From Nemertoderma westbladi (lineage: Eukaryota > Xenacoelomorpha > Nemertodermatida > Nemertodermatidae), in assembly GCA_032718475.1 (NCBI GenBank), contig JAUCBJ010004227.1, positions 1 through 64,000 of the forward strand: a DNA stretch of 64,000 nucleotides, read 5' to 3'. A program made the position numbers and the translations under genes. The first letter of the stretch is position 1. Each line of letters starts with the position of its first letter. This document shows positions 55,372-64,000 of the stretch, in pieces. The notes under the pieces are model-generated. The model was not told where the DNA came from. It made no database searches and saw only the letters and a program-made list of their open reading frames with translations.

Positions 55372-56388
55372 CTATCTTGCTGTTGCTTTCCCTCCTAACT
55401 CATCTACCGATGGTATTTCTCTGGAACTATCCTCTATCCTTTCACCACGCTCCACTATGCGTGGTTCCAGATCCATACCCAACTCCTTGTAACCTTCCCT
55501 GGGCCGCTTCACACATGGGACCTCCCCATTGCCCGTCTCTGGTTTCTCCTCTACATCCTCAACAGTACCTGACAGCATGCACCATGATGTCTCAGACACA
55601 CCAAATGGTGTCCTCGTCTTAATTGGGCCAGTGAGTGTCCATCCAAATGGCGTGAGAATGGCCATTGGGTCTCGCTCCCTGTCATCGCCGAATATGGTCT
55701 GAAGTCTCTCGTGGGCTGTCGGGCAGTCCATGCCGACTATGAGAGATACTTTCAGGACGTCCAACTTCGGCACGGAGAAATTGATGTTGTCCAGGTACCG
55801 GTATTGCTCTATCTCGATCTTCGTCGGTCGCCTGGCGTTGATATTAATCGATTCTATTATTCGGATGGGTTCGATGGTAACCCCATAACCGCGCCCTGGT
55901 GTTATCGCTGATATCTCGCAACGCCCCGTTCTCATTCTCATGACCTTGTCCTTATTGGAGATAGTGGTTAACGCCATCTTGCTTGGCCTCATCTGTAACC
56001 CTATCCTTTCGGCCACCCAACTCTCCATTAACGTGAATGCTGCTCCACTATCGACCAACATTAATATTGTGGCCGACAGCCCATCCTTTCCTGTTATTCT
56101 CACTGGTACTACCCCGAGTAGCACTGTCCTCTTTCTCCTTGCTCCAGTCGTGCTTGTAGCCATAGTTTGGCCTCCAGTCTCATCAGTCTCGTTGTATTCT
56201 ATCGGTGTTTCTCTACACTCTCCGAATATGTGTCCTTCTACCACGCATCGATGACATAGTCCGTTTGTATCCGCATTGTATCTAGTGCGATCTTGTTTAG
56301 GCAATGCTTGCCAATGCTTACAACTCATGGTCTTATGGGTTCCATCTATGGTATCCTGGATTGTAGCATTCCTTGTATAGCCCTTCAT
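55372..56388 (-). CDS. Zinc knuckle and retropepsin (DUF1758-like), copy 2
   Basis: A 338-residue open frame. It begins with CKHW and a perfect CX2CX4HX4C knuckle (Cys45, Cys48, His53, Cys58), then LMLVDSGAAFTLMESWVAER with the catalytic D-S-G (Asp113, codon 56052-56050), VSLIVGMDCPTAHERLQ and ILTPFGWTLTGPI, as in BEL proteases. The protease would cut the gag polyprotein. This frame is intact and keeps its active site, unlike copy 1. Where BEL elements continue into RT, this one runs into a charged region and stops. Confidence 0.7.
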   Translation of the reverse strand: MKGYTRNATIQDTIDGTHKTMSCKHWQALPKQDRTRYNADTNGLCHRCVVEGHIFGECRETPIEYNETDETGGQTMATSTTGARRKRTVLLGVVPVRITGKDGLSATILMLVDSGAAFTLMESWVAERIGLQMRPSKMALTTISNKDKVMRMRTGRCEISAITPGRGYGVTIEPIRIIESININARRPTKIEIEQYRYLDNINFSVPKLDVLKVSLIVGMDCPTAHERLQTIFGDDRERDPMAILTPFGWTLTGPIKTRTPFGVSETSWCMLSGTVEDVEEKPETGNGEVPCVKRPREGYKELGMDLEPRIVERGERIEDSSREIPSVDELGGKATAR

Positions 56389-56425
56389 GTATAGCGCGTA
56401 GATTCATATCTACCAGTTTAGTGTT

Positions 56426-57496
56426 TTAGTTATTTGGACTCGGCCTACTGGGTATGTTGGGATTATATTTGTTCGTGTTGTTATTTCGTTTCTGTCCCTG
56501 CCACGGTGTGGCCCTACTCCCAGCTATCTGTGGACTTGTAGTCCCCTGCGTGGCCGCATGTGGTAGCGACTGTCTCACTCTCGGGAATGCATCTGCCGGA
56601 TTATGTTCAGGTTTAGACCTGTCGTATTCAGCTTTCGGTGCCTTCCCCAAACTATCCTCGCTGTAGACTGGGTCTGTAATCAACTCCGCCTCATAATTAA
56701 GGAAGTTTGACATCTCCTCTAAGCCTGGTTCCGCACCCTTCTTCTCTCTGGTGGAGAAGGCGATCTTTCTCCACTTATTCCTCATCCAGATTGGTAGTGC
56801 CTGCGCTATTGTGGTGATGTTATTCGATGCATTGAGTTCGTAAGGCACATCCAAGGTTTTTAGCACAATCAGCACCTTTTCGACTTTATTTGCGAAAGTC
56901 TTGATGCTGACATGGTTATCCTGTAGTCCGCCTGATGTTATTCCCCTTAAGGTTTGTCGGATGATCTTAGCAGGATGCCCGAATTCCCTGTCTAGGGCCC
57001 GCCATGCAGTCGTGAATCCACCTTCGATACCTTGATACTGCCTCACAATGTCGTATACTGGCCCCCCTGTGTAAACTTGTAAGTATTTTAGGCACTCCGT
57101 CTGCGTCAGATTCTTTGTTAATATTTCGTTACTGTACATGCGTCAGAATTGCAGATATTCTTCCAGTTTGCTTCCATTGAATTTGAACGGCTCCACTGGT
57201 GGCAGCTCGATCCTGGTCTTAAGCGCGTCGATGAGTGTTGCCATTCCCATCGCCTGTACTTCTAGTGCACTCGATGGATGCTGTACAGATTCCCCTGCTG
57301 CTGGTTGCGGTTCGCCCATTGGGCATGTCGACTTCTTTTGCATTGGATATATCATTGGGGGTAACGGTCCCCTCCATATCTCTGTATCACACGATTTATG
57401 TTGGTCCAAGGGGTTTGGGGTTTTTGTTCTTGGTTGAGTATATTGCTGATATTTTAATGGGGCAATGTAACCCTGCCCCCCCCCCCCCCCCCCCAC
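56426..57496 (-). pseudogene. BEL-type gag (DUF1759-like), copy 2
   Basis: Two frames meeting near 57140: the first ends MATLIDALKTRIELPPVEPF ... SKLEEYLQF and a stop, the second starts MYSNEILTKNLTQTECLKYL and continues GGPVYDIVRQYQGIEGGFTT, WRALDREFGHPAKIIRQTL, LNASNNITTIAQALPIW. This is the helical gag part that precedes the zinc knuckle in BEL elements. It is far better preserved than copy 1: only one stop interrupts it before the Pro/Asn-rich end at 56426. Confidence 0.7.
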
Positions 57497-57501
57497 CGGT
57501 G

Positions 57502-58642
57502 TTATATTGGTATTGGGGTTGATGTTACCATGTTAGGGCCCATACAGCTATCGGCAATAGCTCCCTCCTCCTCTGGGTATATGTTATATCCTTGCATATT
57601 ATAGTCATACTGGTGTGCAGGTACTGGTATAGGCCTATCCACTTCTTGCCTACCTACCGATATGTATGCCGCGACTTCCGGATCTAATCCCATAGTCTGC
57701 GCTACCCTATCGCCTACACTATCTCTCCCAGCATGGCCTATAGTATGTGCAGTAAGAGCTACAGTATGTCCTGCAGTTTGCCTGTGCCCTTCCGGACCGA
57801 AGTTTAATCTTCTCGAATATTCCAAGAAGTCCTCCCCGTGACTACTGTACTCTCGATCGGCAGCTATATCCCATCAGGAAGTTTCTCTTCGATCCCCTCT
57901 CCTGTCCTCGTCCTCGCACTGGTACATCCTGTACCCTTCTCCCGGTGTGTGATATATCTCACCAGGCTGCGTCTCTCCGGGGCGACGGCAATCTCCCGGA
58001 GTTCGACCCCACTGACTCTCTAACTCCATCTCTACTACCGACGTTTCACTGTCCGTCCTTGCTCTCCGGTTGCTCGTAGCAACCCTTCTTCTATTCTCTT
58101 CGCTTCTTCTCGATGTAGCGATCCCCCTCGTGAGATCTCGCTTCGACCTCCCGGATAAACTCCACTGTTCTTCTTCCGTCTTCTGACTGGGCTCGACGTC
58201 TTGTCGCTTGCCCTCTCACAGCGCCAACCTCTCTCTCTCTACCCGGTTGGACGCTCCTGAGGATATTCACAATCCCCCTACTATTCTCTGTCGTCGGGTG
58301 CCGCGGTTCACCTAACTCGCCCCGCGCATTGTCCGCCGACACTTGTGAGACATTCTCTGCCCCCCCCCCCCCCTCTCGCCACAAATCTCTCATGGTGGGG
58401 TGCCCGTAGCCCCCCCCCCCCCCCCCCCCCCATTCGCCACCTCTTACTTCGCTACCTCCTACTTCGCTTCTATGCCCCTCTCTAGTCGATGCACTATCTC
58501 TACTCCGACAGGGTCTACTCACCCCTGCCTCTCCCTGTGAGACTGCGTGGCCTTGCAGGCTCCCATCGGGTTGACTTACCCCTGCTACTACCTGCGTAAC
58601 TACGTGGCCTTGCAGGCTCCCGTCGGGTTGACTTACCCCCAC
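57502..58642 (-). pseudogene. N-terminal gag region with QGH repeats, copy 2
   Basis: Frames 58642-58091 and 57825-57502. The first carries three repeats like GVSQPDGSLQGHVVTQ, Gly runs from C-tracts at 58361 and 58410, then an Arg/Glu-rich stretch (TVEFIREVEARSHEGD). The second has EYSRRLNFGPEGHRQTAGHT and VAAYISVGRQEVDRPIPVPA. Equivalent to 7990-9640 in copy 1. No known domain. Confidence 0.5.
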
Positions 58643-58749
58643 TACTCCCTGCGTAACTACGTGGCCTTACAGGCTCTCGCTGGTTGGACCACCTGTCTCC
58701 CCTACGTTCGTATTAATTGCACCGTTATTGATAATATTATTTTGATTAA

Positions 58750-59015
58750 TTTCTTCGGGATTATTATCTAAGGCAACATTGTTTATCTAAATTATTTGAA
58801 TTATTTGAATTATTTTGTTCAGAATTAGGGTTATTATTTGGATTACTTTGCACATTTAAATTAGAATTATTTGGATTATTTTGCACATTTAAATTAGAAT
58901 TATTTGGATTATTTTGCACATTTAAATTAGAATTATTATTAGCGGGTAAAATATTATTTCCTGCAACAAAGGTTTGATTAGGGTTGTCTATTACGGTACT
59001 ATTAATATTAATTCC
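58750..59015 (-). pseudogene. Asn-rich repeat segment of the RT-less element
   Basis: Minus-strand frame with three copies of NNPNNSNLNVQ-type units after NPNQTFVAGNNILPANNNSN. The same Asn-rich segment starts copy 1 at 7841. Confidence 0.5.
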
Positions 59016-59902
59016 TTATAACGTATTATTATTACCTCCCCCCCCCCCCCCCCTCCCCCCGCCCGTACGGTTACACCACTCCTGCGTCTGCCATCCGGTG
59101 CCTGTAAGTGGGGTATTAACAAACGTTTCCATTACTTCTGGCTCCTCGTAAATACTACCCGAACCAGGCTCACTCTCTGAAAATCCCAACTTCGCCAGTT
59201 TTAACTGGCGCTTTTGCTTCGCCTGGTATTGCATAAGCCCCCTCAGCCGGGTATGCATATCATCCCGCATACGCTTTCCCGCTCTCTCTCTCTCTCTCTA
59301 TCCTCTCTCAGACTTTGGTTCGCTAATTCTGCCTCCCTCGCCTCCTGCTCTCTATGCTCGTTCGTTTCCTTCTCTACCCTCACTGCCTCTTTCACTTCTC
59401 GCTCCTCGCACTCCTTTATCTCTCTCTCCCCCCGCTCCCTGCAGTTTCTCGCAACCCTCTCAGCTTTCTCTCTACATTCCCTCGCTAACTCTCTCTCTCT
59501 CTCTAATAATGCGGTTCCATCGTCTAGTTGCCTCTCCAACTCCTTCTGATCCAGCGCCACAATGTCTAGTTGACACACCAGATCTATCTCTAACACCCTT
59601 CTTGCTTTTGCGGAGGATGTAGCGGAGTTATCGGTCGTGACGGACTTCCGTCGCCTCTCTGTCCTACTAACTTTCCCCTGTTTTCTGGGGTTCTCGCTAA
59701 CTGATGACACCGAATCTTTGGGGTTAACCTCGGGTTCGCCGTCGTGCGGGTCCGCCCATCCCACTAACTTAATTCCCCTAGCATCCACTAAGTAAGGCCC
59801 TACATACACTACGTCTGGCTCCATTACCTTGGACTGCCACAATTCAAACAGTTCTGTGGCAACCCCCCCTCGCTCTCTCACTCGCCAGTTCACCCTGTCC
59901 AA
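59016..59902 (-). pseudogene. Coiled-coil ORF of the RT-less element
   Basis: The first frame (59902-59243, 219 residues) begins MDRVNWRVRERGGVATELFE and becomes a long Glu/Arg heptad-like stretch (LERERELARECREKAERVAR and so on), a predicted coiled coil. At about 59270 it passes to another frame (MRDDMHTRLRGLMQYQAKQK to 59016), within CT-repeat DNA. It may be the N-terminal part of gag that drives assembly; that is inferred. Confidence 0.5.
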
Positions 59903-59969
59903 AACGGACTAAATAACGAAAATGTTTATTCGACTCACCTAGCCTCTGGTATAGTTTAGGCTGGTCTAC

Positions 59970-60374
59970 CTATCTCCCCTCCTTGGCCTCTTTAAGTAGT
60001 TTCTTGGTGGCGTTGTGGGCCCGTCGTAGCCGATCACTCATCCCGACGTCCTCTTCGTCGACTCTACCCTCTCTGCTCGGCCGGTGTCGTACCGGCGGCC
60101 CCACCGTCGCCATTCCAGTGGGCCGTCCATCGCCCTCGGCCTGTGGCTGGCCGGTGACTTCGGTACTCCGACCGCCGGGAGTTGACCGTGGTTGACGACC
60201 GCCCTCCGCTTGGGTAGCCGGATCGTCCCTTGTTGGTGAATCCGGCGTGGCAGGACGATACCGTCGCGTCGCGGCCTCACGGATCGTTTGGTTGGTATCG
60301 TCCGGGGTCTGCGGCGGCGTTCTCCCTCCCTCTGAGTCTCGGGGCTCCTGATCACTCATCTTCCTGTCTTGCAA
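59970..60374 (-). CDS. Leader ORF of the RT-less element
   Basis: 134 residues; the best start may be the second Met (KMSDQEPRDSEG). Rich in Arg, Asp, Pro and Thr, ending RLRRAHNATKKLLKEAKEGR. Low-complexity and probably disordered. No family recognised. It is absent from copy 1, which lacks this end. Confidence 0.45.
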   Translation of the reverse strand: MQDRKMSDQEPRDSEGGRTPPQTPDDTNQTIREAATRRYRPATPDSPTRDDPATQAEGGRQPRSTPGGRSTEVTGQPQAEGDGRPTGMATVGPPVRHRPSREGRVDEEDVGMSDRLRRAHNATKKLLKEAKEGR

Positions 60375-60499
60375 TCACAGTTTAGTTGGTAGGCTGGCAG
60401 TTTATGACTGTGACGGGATCCTAAGATCCCGACCGGGTTAGATTTGTACACGTCACAGTTCCGCTGGGCAGTTGCACTAAGTCGCTTTGGCCGAAGGCC

Positions 60500-61096
60500 G
60501 TCGGGGAAAAATAATAGAGTTTCTGATTCTCAATATTTATACTCCGAACGATAATAGCACAATCAGTAAATCAGTGATGAATATCACGACATAGAATGAC
60601 AGCAGAAAATACACAGATATTAAATTGCTAATGTTGGTAGCGGTGACGGTCATAAACTATGACCGGTCTGCAACTCTGTAACTAATCAACTGACCGGTAA
60701 ATCACTAATACAGAATAATATATGATTTGATACATACAGATATTGGTTTCACCTCTTACTCTACTTGGCCTTATGTACCCAGTGGATGCTTTCCTATCTC
60801 TGTTCATGTGCTTCCCTCCCCGCTATTGGCTAATATACTAATTGTCACTTTGGCACTCCCTATGAGTGTTTCCCCCACTGCTAGCCTCTACTATCTGTTC
60901 TCCCTCCGAGGTGGTTTGACCTCTCACATCTCTCTGTGGCTTTAGGGCTTGTGTCGCCCCCCCCCCCCCTCCCCACCCCCCAAAGTTGGTTATGAGGCGA
61001 GATTAATATTGGTAATCTCGTATCCCCAACTATATTGGGAAAAGCCACTAGTCCCATTTTCAGGTGGATAATGCAATGGAATTGAATCCGCTTACA
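60500..61096 (-). repeat. 5' LTR of RT-less element copy 2
   Basis: Begins TGTAAGCGGATTCAATTCC at 61096 and shares a series of blocks with 17945-18440. The 3' boundary lies between about 60540 and 60410, where a GGGATC-CTAA-GATCCC hairpin (60415-60430) and TGTGACG...CGTCACA arms occur. A clear primer-binding site could not be picked. Confidence 0.65.
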
Positions 61097-61452
61097 TTGC
61101 TACAGTCCAACCAATGCCTCAGAGCCAGAACAAGAAGTAAAGTTTTATGAAGATCTGACTGGACTTATAAATGACATTACGAAACACATTGTCCTCATGG
61201 TAATTGCTGACCAACGCTATGGTCATTGCTGGTCAATGCACAAATTGGCCCAGAAGACATCAAGTTTTACACACACCAGTTCGAAAAGGAATGGGTGCTT
61301 ACTCTTAGACCTAATGGAAGAATGTGAATTGAAACGAACAAACACCGCATATGAAGAGAATAAGGGAAAGCTATGGACCTTTCAATACCCCAATGGAACC
61401 AAAGCACAACTGTATTACATCCCTATACAAATAGTGGAGAAACAGCATGATT
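61097..61452 (+). pseudogene. LINE endonuclease fragment cut by the LTR element
   Basis: From the LTR boundary the frame reads CYSPTNASEPEQEVKFYEDL, then HIVLMVIADQRYG where relatives have a GDxN segment, NGCLLLDLMEECEL, LWTFQYPNGTKAQLYYIPI (relatives have D at the second-last Y). These are APE-type endonuclease motifs. The two missing catalytic-type residues mean it is decayed. Its N-terminal part should lie beyond the far end of the LTR element and was not found. It is different from the RTE-like family endonuclease at 24.1-24.9 kb. Confidence 0.65.
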
Positions 61453-61983
61453 AACTGAAAAGCTCCTCAATCATGACAGGGTATTTCCCGATAACTTTAT
61501 AGAAGTAAAATTGTCTGAGTCTGTACTCCCAGATATTCCCATTGGCGATATCTCCTTTACAGAAGTGAAGGCTGCTGCAAAGAGCATTAAGACCAATCAT
61601 GCCAGTGGAGTAGATGGTGTTCCCCCTGAGGTCTTTAAAATACGCGAGTGTTTAAAGCTCATCTATCCCATCATAGTAGACATGTACCGAACAACAAGAG
61701 TCCCACAAGAAATGAAAACAAATAAGTTGGTGCCAGTTTCCAAGAAGGGCAACCTAACACTCTATGGTTCTTTTCGGGGAATCTAATTGATCTCGATTGC
61801 TGCAAAGCTATACAATAGAATTATATTAAACGAAATTCTACGAAATTAATCGATCTATGAAAAAAATTATATGAAATTATATTATGGGTTCCGTAAAGGT
61901 CGTGGGTCTAGGGAGCTCATTTCGGCAAAGAAAGAAAGAAAGACGACTTTCAAAAAAGAAAGACAGGCATCTGGCTGTTATCG
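61453..61983 (+). pseudogene. RTE-like LINE fragment (linker and start of RT)
   Basis: LSESVLPDIPIGDISFTEVK, AAAKSIKTNHASGVDGVPPE and YGSFRG match 23726-23300 of the larger copy. Homology continues in broken form to AGAAAGACAGGCATCTGGCT at about 61983. The joint with the preceding endonuclease of another LINE is at about 61452. Confidence 0.8.
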
Positions 61984-62889
61984 GATAATATATTGAACAA
62001 GTGTGTTTCAAAGTCAGACTGGTTTGTCGCCAATACTAACTTCCTCCTAATAATATATTTTTATAAATTATAAGTAATTAAACAGGACTTAGGATGATCC
62101 AACTCTATAGCAAATGGAGCGGAAAAAATGAATTCGCCACCAGCGGGGAATTCATTTCAAATATATTTTTATATTGATAATTTTGAAATTATTTAACAAC
62201 AAACAATCTGTCAATCATTTTATATGTCATGTCTATGACATATAAACATATATACATATATATGTATATATACATCATATACATACTATGTATATGTCAA
62301 TTTATGATTAATATAGGCCTACAGCTACCCGTAACTTTTATGATAATCTCCTTACATTTAACAATAAATATGAATCATTTTTAGTTTGACATCTGTTTAC
62401 TTAATTAAATAAAAAACGGGGTGGGAGTCCGTCCCCTTTACCCCCACCAGGGCAACAGGGACTGTGCCCCCCAGACACCCCTGGGCCAGCGCCCTCAGAC
62501 CAAACAACAATTTACAATAGTTTACAATTACTACAGTTTACAATTTCCGCGAAACATACTGTAGAAATTAAATTCAAGGATCCGCCCCCTGCGGGGATCG
62601 TCTAAACGCAGGTTGTGGAGTAAACCCTCTCGGCTGTTTGGGTATAGCCTGAACCCTAGAGCATTCGAATCCAGCTACAGTATTCCTGTTTAGATTCGTT
62701 ATTCCGCTATTCCAAGTAAGTAAATTTTTTCCAAGTCCAAATTTCCAAGTAAATTTATTATTATTCAAACAAATCAGTCAGAAGGACAGTAGTATTGGAC
62801 AGTTTAAGTTAATAAATGAGTAAATGGGTTTAAAAAAAAATCTACACATCTTAATGAGATTTCATGAAATTTGAAACCACAATTTATAA
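61984..62889. other. No gene recognised
   Basis: AT-rich, with an ATATATAC palindromic stretch at about 62240-62290 and a GC-rich patch at 62415-62505. The minus ORF at 62574-62768 is not recognisable. Confidence 0.4.
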
Positions 62890-63148
62890 TTTTGCTATCA
62901 ATCTTTAGCTACAAGCGTTAAAAAAGTGTTTCCAGTGATATTACACCAGTTACACCACAGTTATCCTGTTGGTACCACCGGAAAGCGGTCGAGCAAGGAT
63001 TCCAAATATGTACAATTTATATTTTTGCTATCAATCTTTAGCTACAAGCGTTAAAAAAGTGTTTCCAGTGATATTACACCAGTTACACCACAGTTATCCT
63101 GTTGGTACCACCGGAAAGCGGTCGAGCAAGGATTCCAAATATGTACAC
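62890..63148. repeat. 134-bp tandem duplication
   Basis: GCTATCAATCTTTAGCTACA starts at 62894 and again at 63028; the copies are almost identical through CGGTCGAGCAAGGATTCCAA, so this is a recent duplication. No gene. Confidence 0.9.
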
Positions 63149-63276
63149 AATCTGATCTACGTTGAAAAATAGCTGAGATACGGCACGGGCATTCAAAACT
63201 TGCATGGTTTTGCAAATACAAATTCTTCATATATAAAATTCCAATAAAACTTCGACCGAAAAGTGAAAATCGTCGG

Positions 63277-63903
63277 TTGTCTGCTGTCGGTTGTTTGCTG
63301 ACGGTTGTCTGCTGTCGGTTATCTACTATGGGTTGTATGCAGTTGGTTGTCGGCTGTCGGTTGTCTGCTGTCGGTTGTCTGCTGTGGGTTGTCTGCTGTC
63401 GCTTGTCAGCTGTCAGTTGTCGTTGCAGGTTGTCAACTGTCGGTTGTCTGCTGTCGGCTGTCTGCTGTCGGTTGTCTGCTGTAGGTTGTCCGCTGTCGGT
63501 TATATGCTGTCGGTTATGGGTTGTCTGCTGTCGGTTGTATGCTGTTGGTTGTCGGCCTTCGGTTGTTTGCTGTAAGTTGTCTGCTGTTGGTTCTTTACTG
63601 TCGGTTGTCTGCTGTCGGTTGTCTGCTGTTGGTTCTTTGCTGTCGGTTGTCTGCTGTCGCTTGTGCGCTGTCGGTTATATGCTGTCGGTTATGGGTTGTC
63701 TGCTGTCGGTTGTATGTTGTTGGTTGTCGGCTGTCGGTTGTCTGATGTCGGTTGCCTGCTGTCGGTTGTCTGCTGTTGGTTCTTTGCTGTCGGTTGTCTG
63801 CTGTCGGTTGTCTGCTGTCGGTTGTCTGCTGTCGCTTGTCTGCTGTTGGTTCTTTGCTGTCGGTTGTCTGCTGTCGGTTGTCAGCTCTTGGCTCTCGGCG
63901 TAA
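63277..63903. repeat. 14-bp minisatellite (CTGTCGGTTGTCTG)
   Basis: About 44 units with variants such as CTGTTGGTTCTTTG. Because the repeat runs long without stops it gives Cys/Leu/Val-rich ORFs on the plus strand (up to 208 residues) and a Gln/Thr-rich one on the minus strand. They have no gene features. Confidence 0.92.
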
Positions 63904-64000
63904 CGTTTACAGTCCATAATGCCCTAATTTTTCGTACGTGTTAAAGCATTGTCAAATTGTGTCCTTTTCCTGGTCCAACTCATGTTATGATGTCCATCCA

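Larger units (their letters stand above)
53807..61096 (-). mobile_element. RT-less BEL-like LTR element, copy 2
   Basis: Minus-strand copy of the element at 7.8-18.4 kb, with its 5' LTR present (61096 down to about 60500). Order from the 5' end: leader, MSDQ ORF, coiled-coil ORF, Asn-rich part, gag N-terminal part, DUF1759-like gag, CCHC knuckle, retropepsin, charged ORF, TATGGTATG-type repeats, short conserved ORF. No RT, RNase H or integrase. The 3' end beyond the RTE-like insertion at 53806 is not recovered. At its 5' boundary the plus-strand flank TTGCTACAGTCC continues a LINE endonuclease frame, so the element inserted into a LINE. Confidence 0.75.

Noticed and set aside
63277-63903. 208-residue Cys/Leu/Val-rich ORF
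   Set aside because: It is a 14-bp minisatellite read without stops; several frames and the opposite strand are open in the same way.

Overview
This is eukaryotic DNA from an animal, most likely an aquatic invertebrate. The window is AT-rich, has spliced exons with GT..AG borders, has no operons or ribosome-binding sites, and is dominated by animal retroelements and DNA transposons (RTE-like and other LINEs, BEL/Pao, Penelope, Ginger-like, piggyBac-like, foldback elements). Short palindromes built on ACCGGT and AGGCCT are frequent. The species cannot be fixed from sequence alone. No rRNA, CRISPR array or functional tRNA was seen.

Host genes. The best single result is a three-exon gene on the minus strand (coding exons 47025-46790, 45992-45832 and 41547-41396). 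It encodes a 182-residue secreted protein built of beta/gamma-crystallin Greek keys. All three exons join in frame with consensus splice sites, and none is long enough in one frame to be obvious on its own. More beta/gamma-crystallin-like exons lie on the same strand at 6795-6954 and 29931-30076, with a frameshifted one at 29107-29213. This suggests a dispersed family or the remains of a local cluster expanded apart by transposons. A short ORF at 32609-32755 (minus) resembles the start of a THAP zinc finger.

Layout. 1-5.2 kb: Penelope endonuclease scrap, a hairpin-ended repeat, a 2.0-kb transposon (11-bp inverted ends, GTTT target duplication) inside a 68-bp tandem array, and a TTAA-flanked piggyBac-like element. 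6-7.6 kb: minisatellites and a crystallin exon. 7.8-18.4 kb: copy 1 (plus strand) of an unusual LTR element with BEL-like gag and protease but no reverse transcriptase, itself carrying at least two transposon insertions. 18.5-26.3 kb: LINE remains, including a near full-length RTE-like copy on the minus strand. 28-30.7 kb: LINE 3' end, crystallin exons and a foldback element with a 9-bp duplication. 30.8-38 kb: Penelope RT, tRNA-like sequence, two abutting hairpin-ended repeats, a decayed Ginger-like integrase and a 27-bp minisatellite. 38.3-40.1 kb: another RTE-like copy. 41.4-47.0 kb: the crystallin gene, with LINE fragments in its large intron. 48.0-53.2 kb: a BEL/Pao element with target duplications and a large 5' deletion, inside an RTE-like fragment. 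53.8-61.1 kb: copy 2 (minus strand) of the RT-less LTR element, inserted into a LINE endonuclease gene. 61.1-64 kb: LINE fragments and a 14-bp minisatellite.

The mobile genes are almost all broken by stops or frameshifts. Target-site duplications and shared breakpoints allow parts of the nesting order to be read directly.
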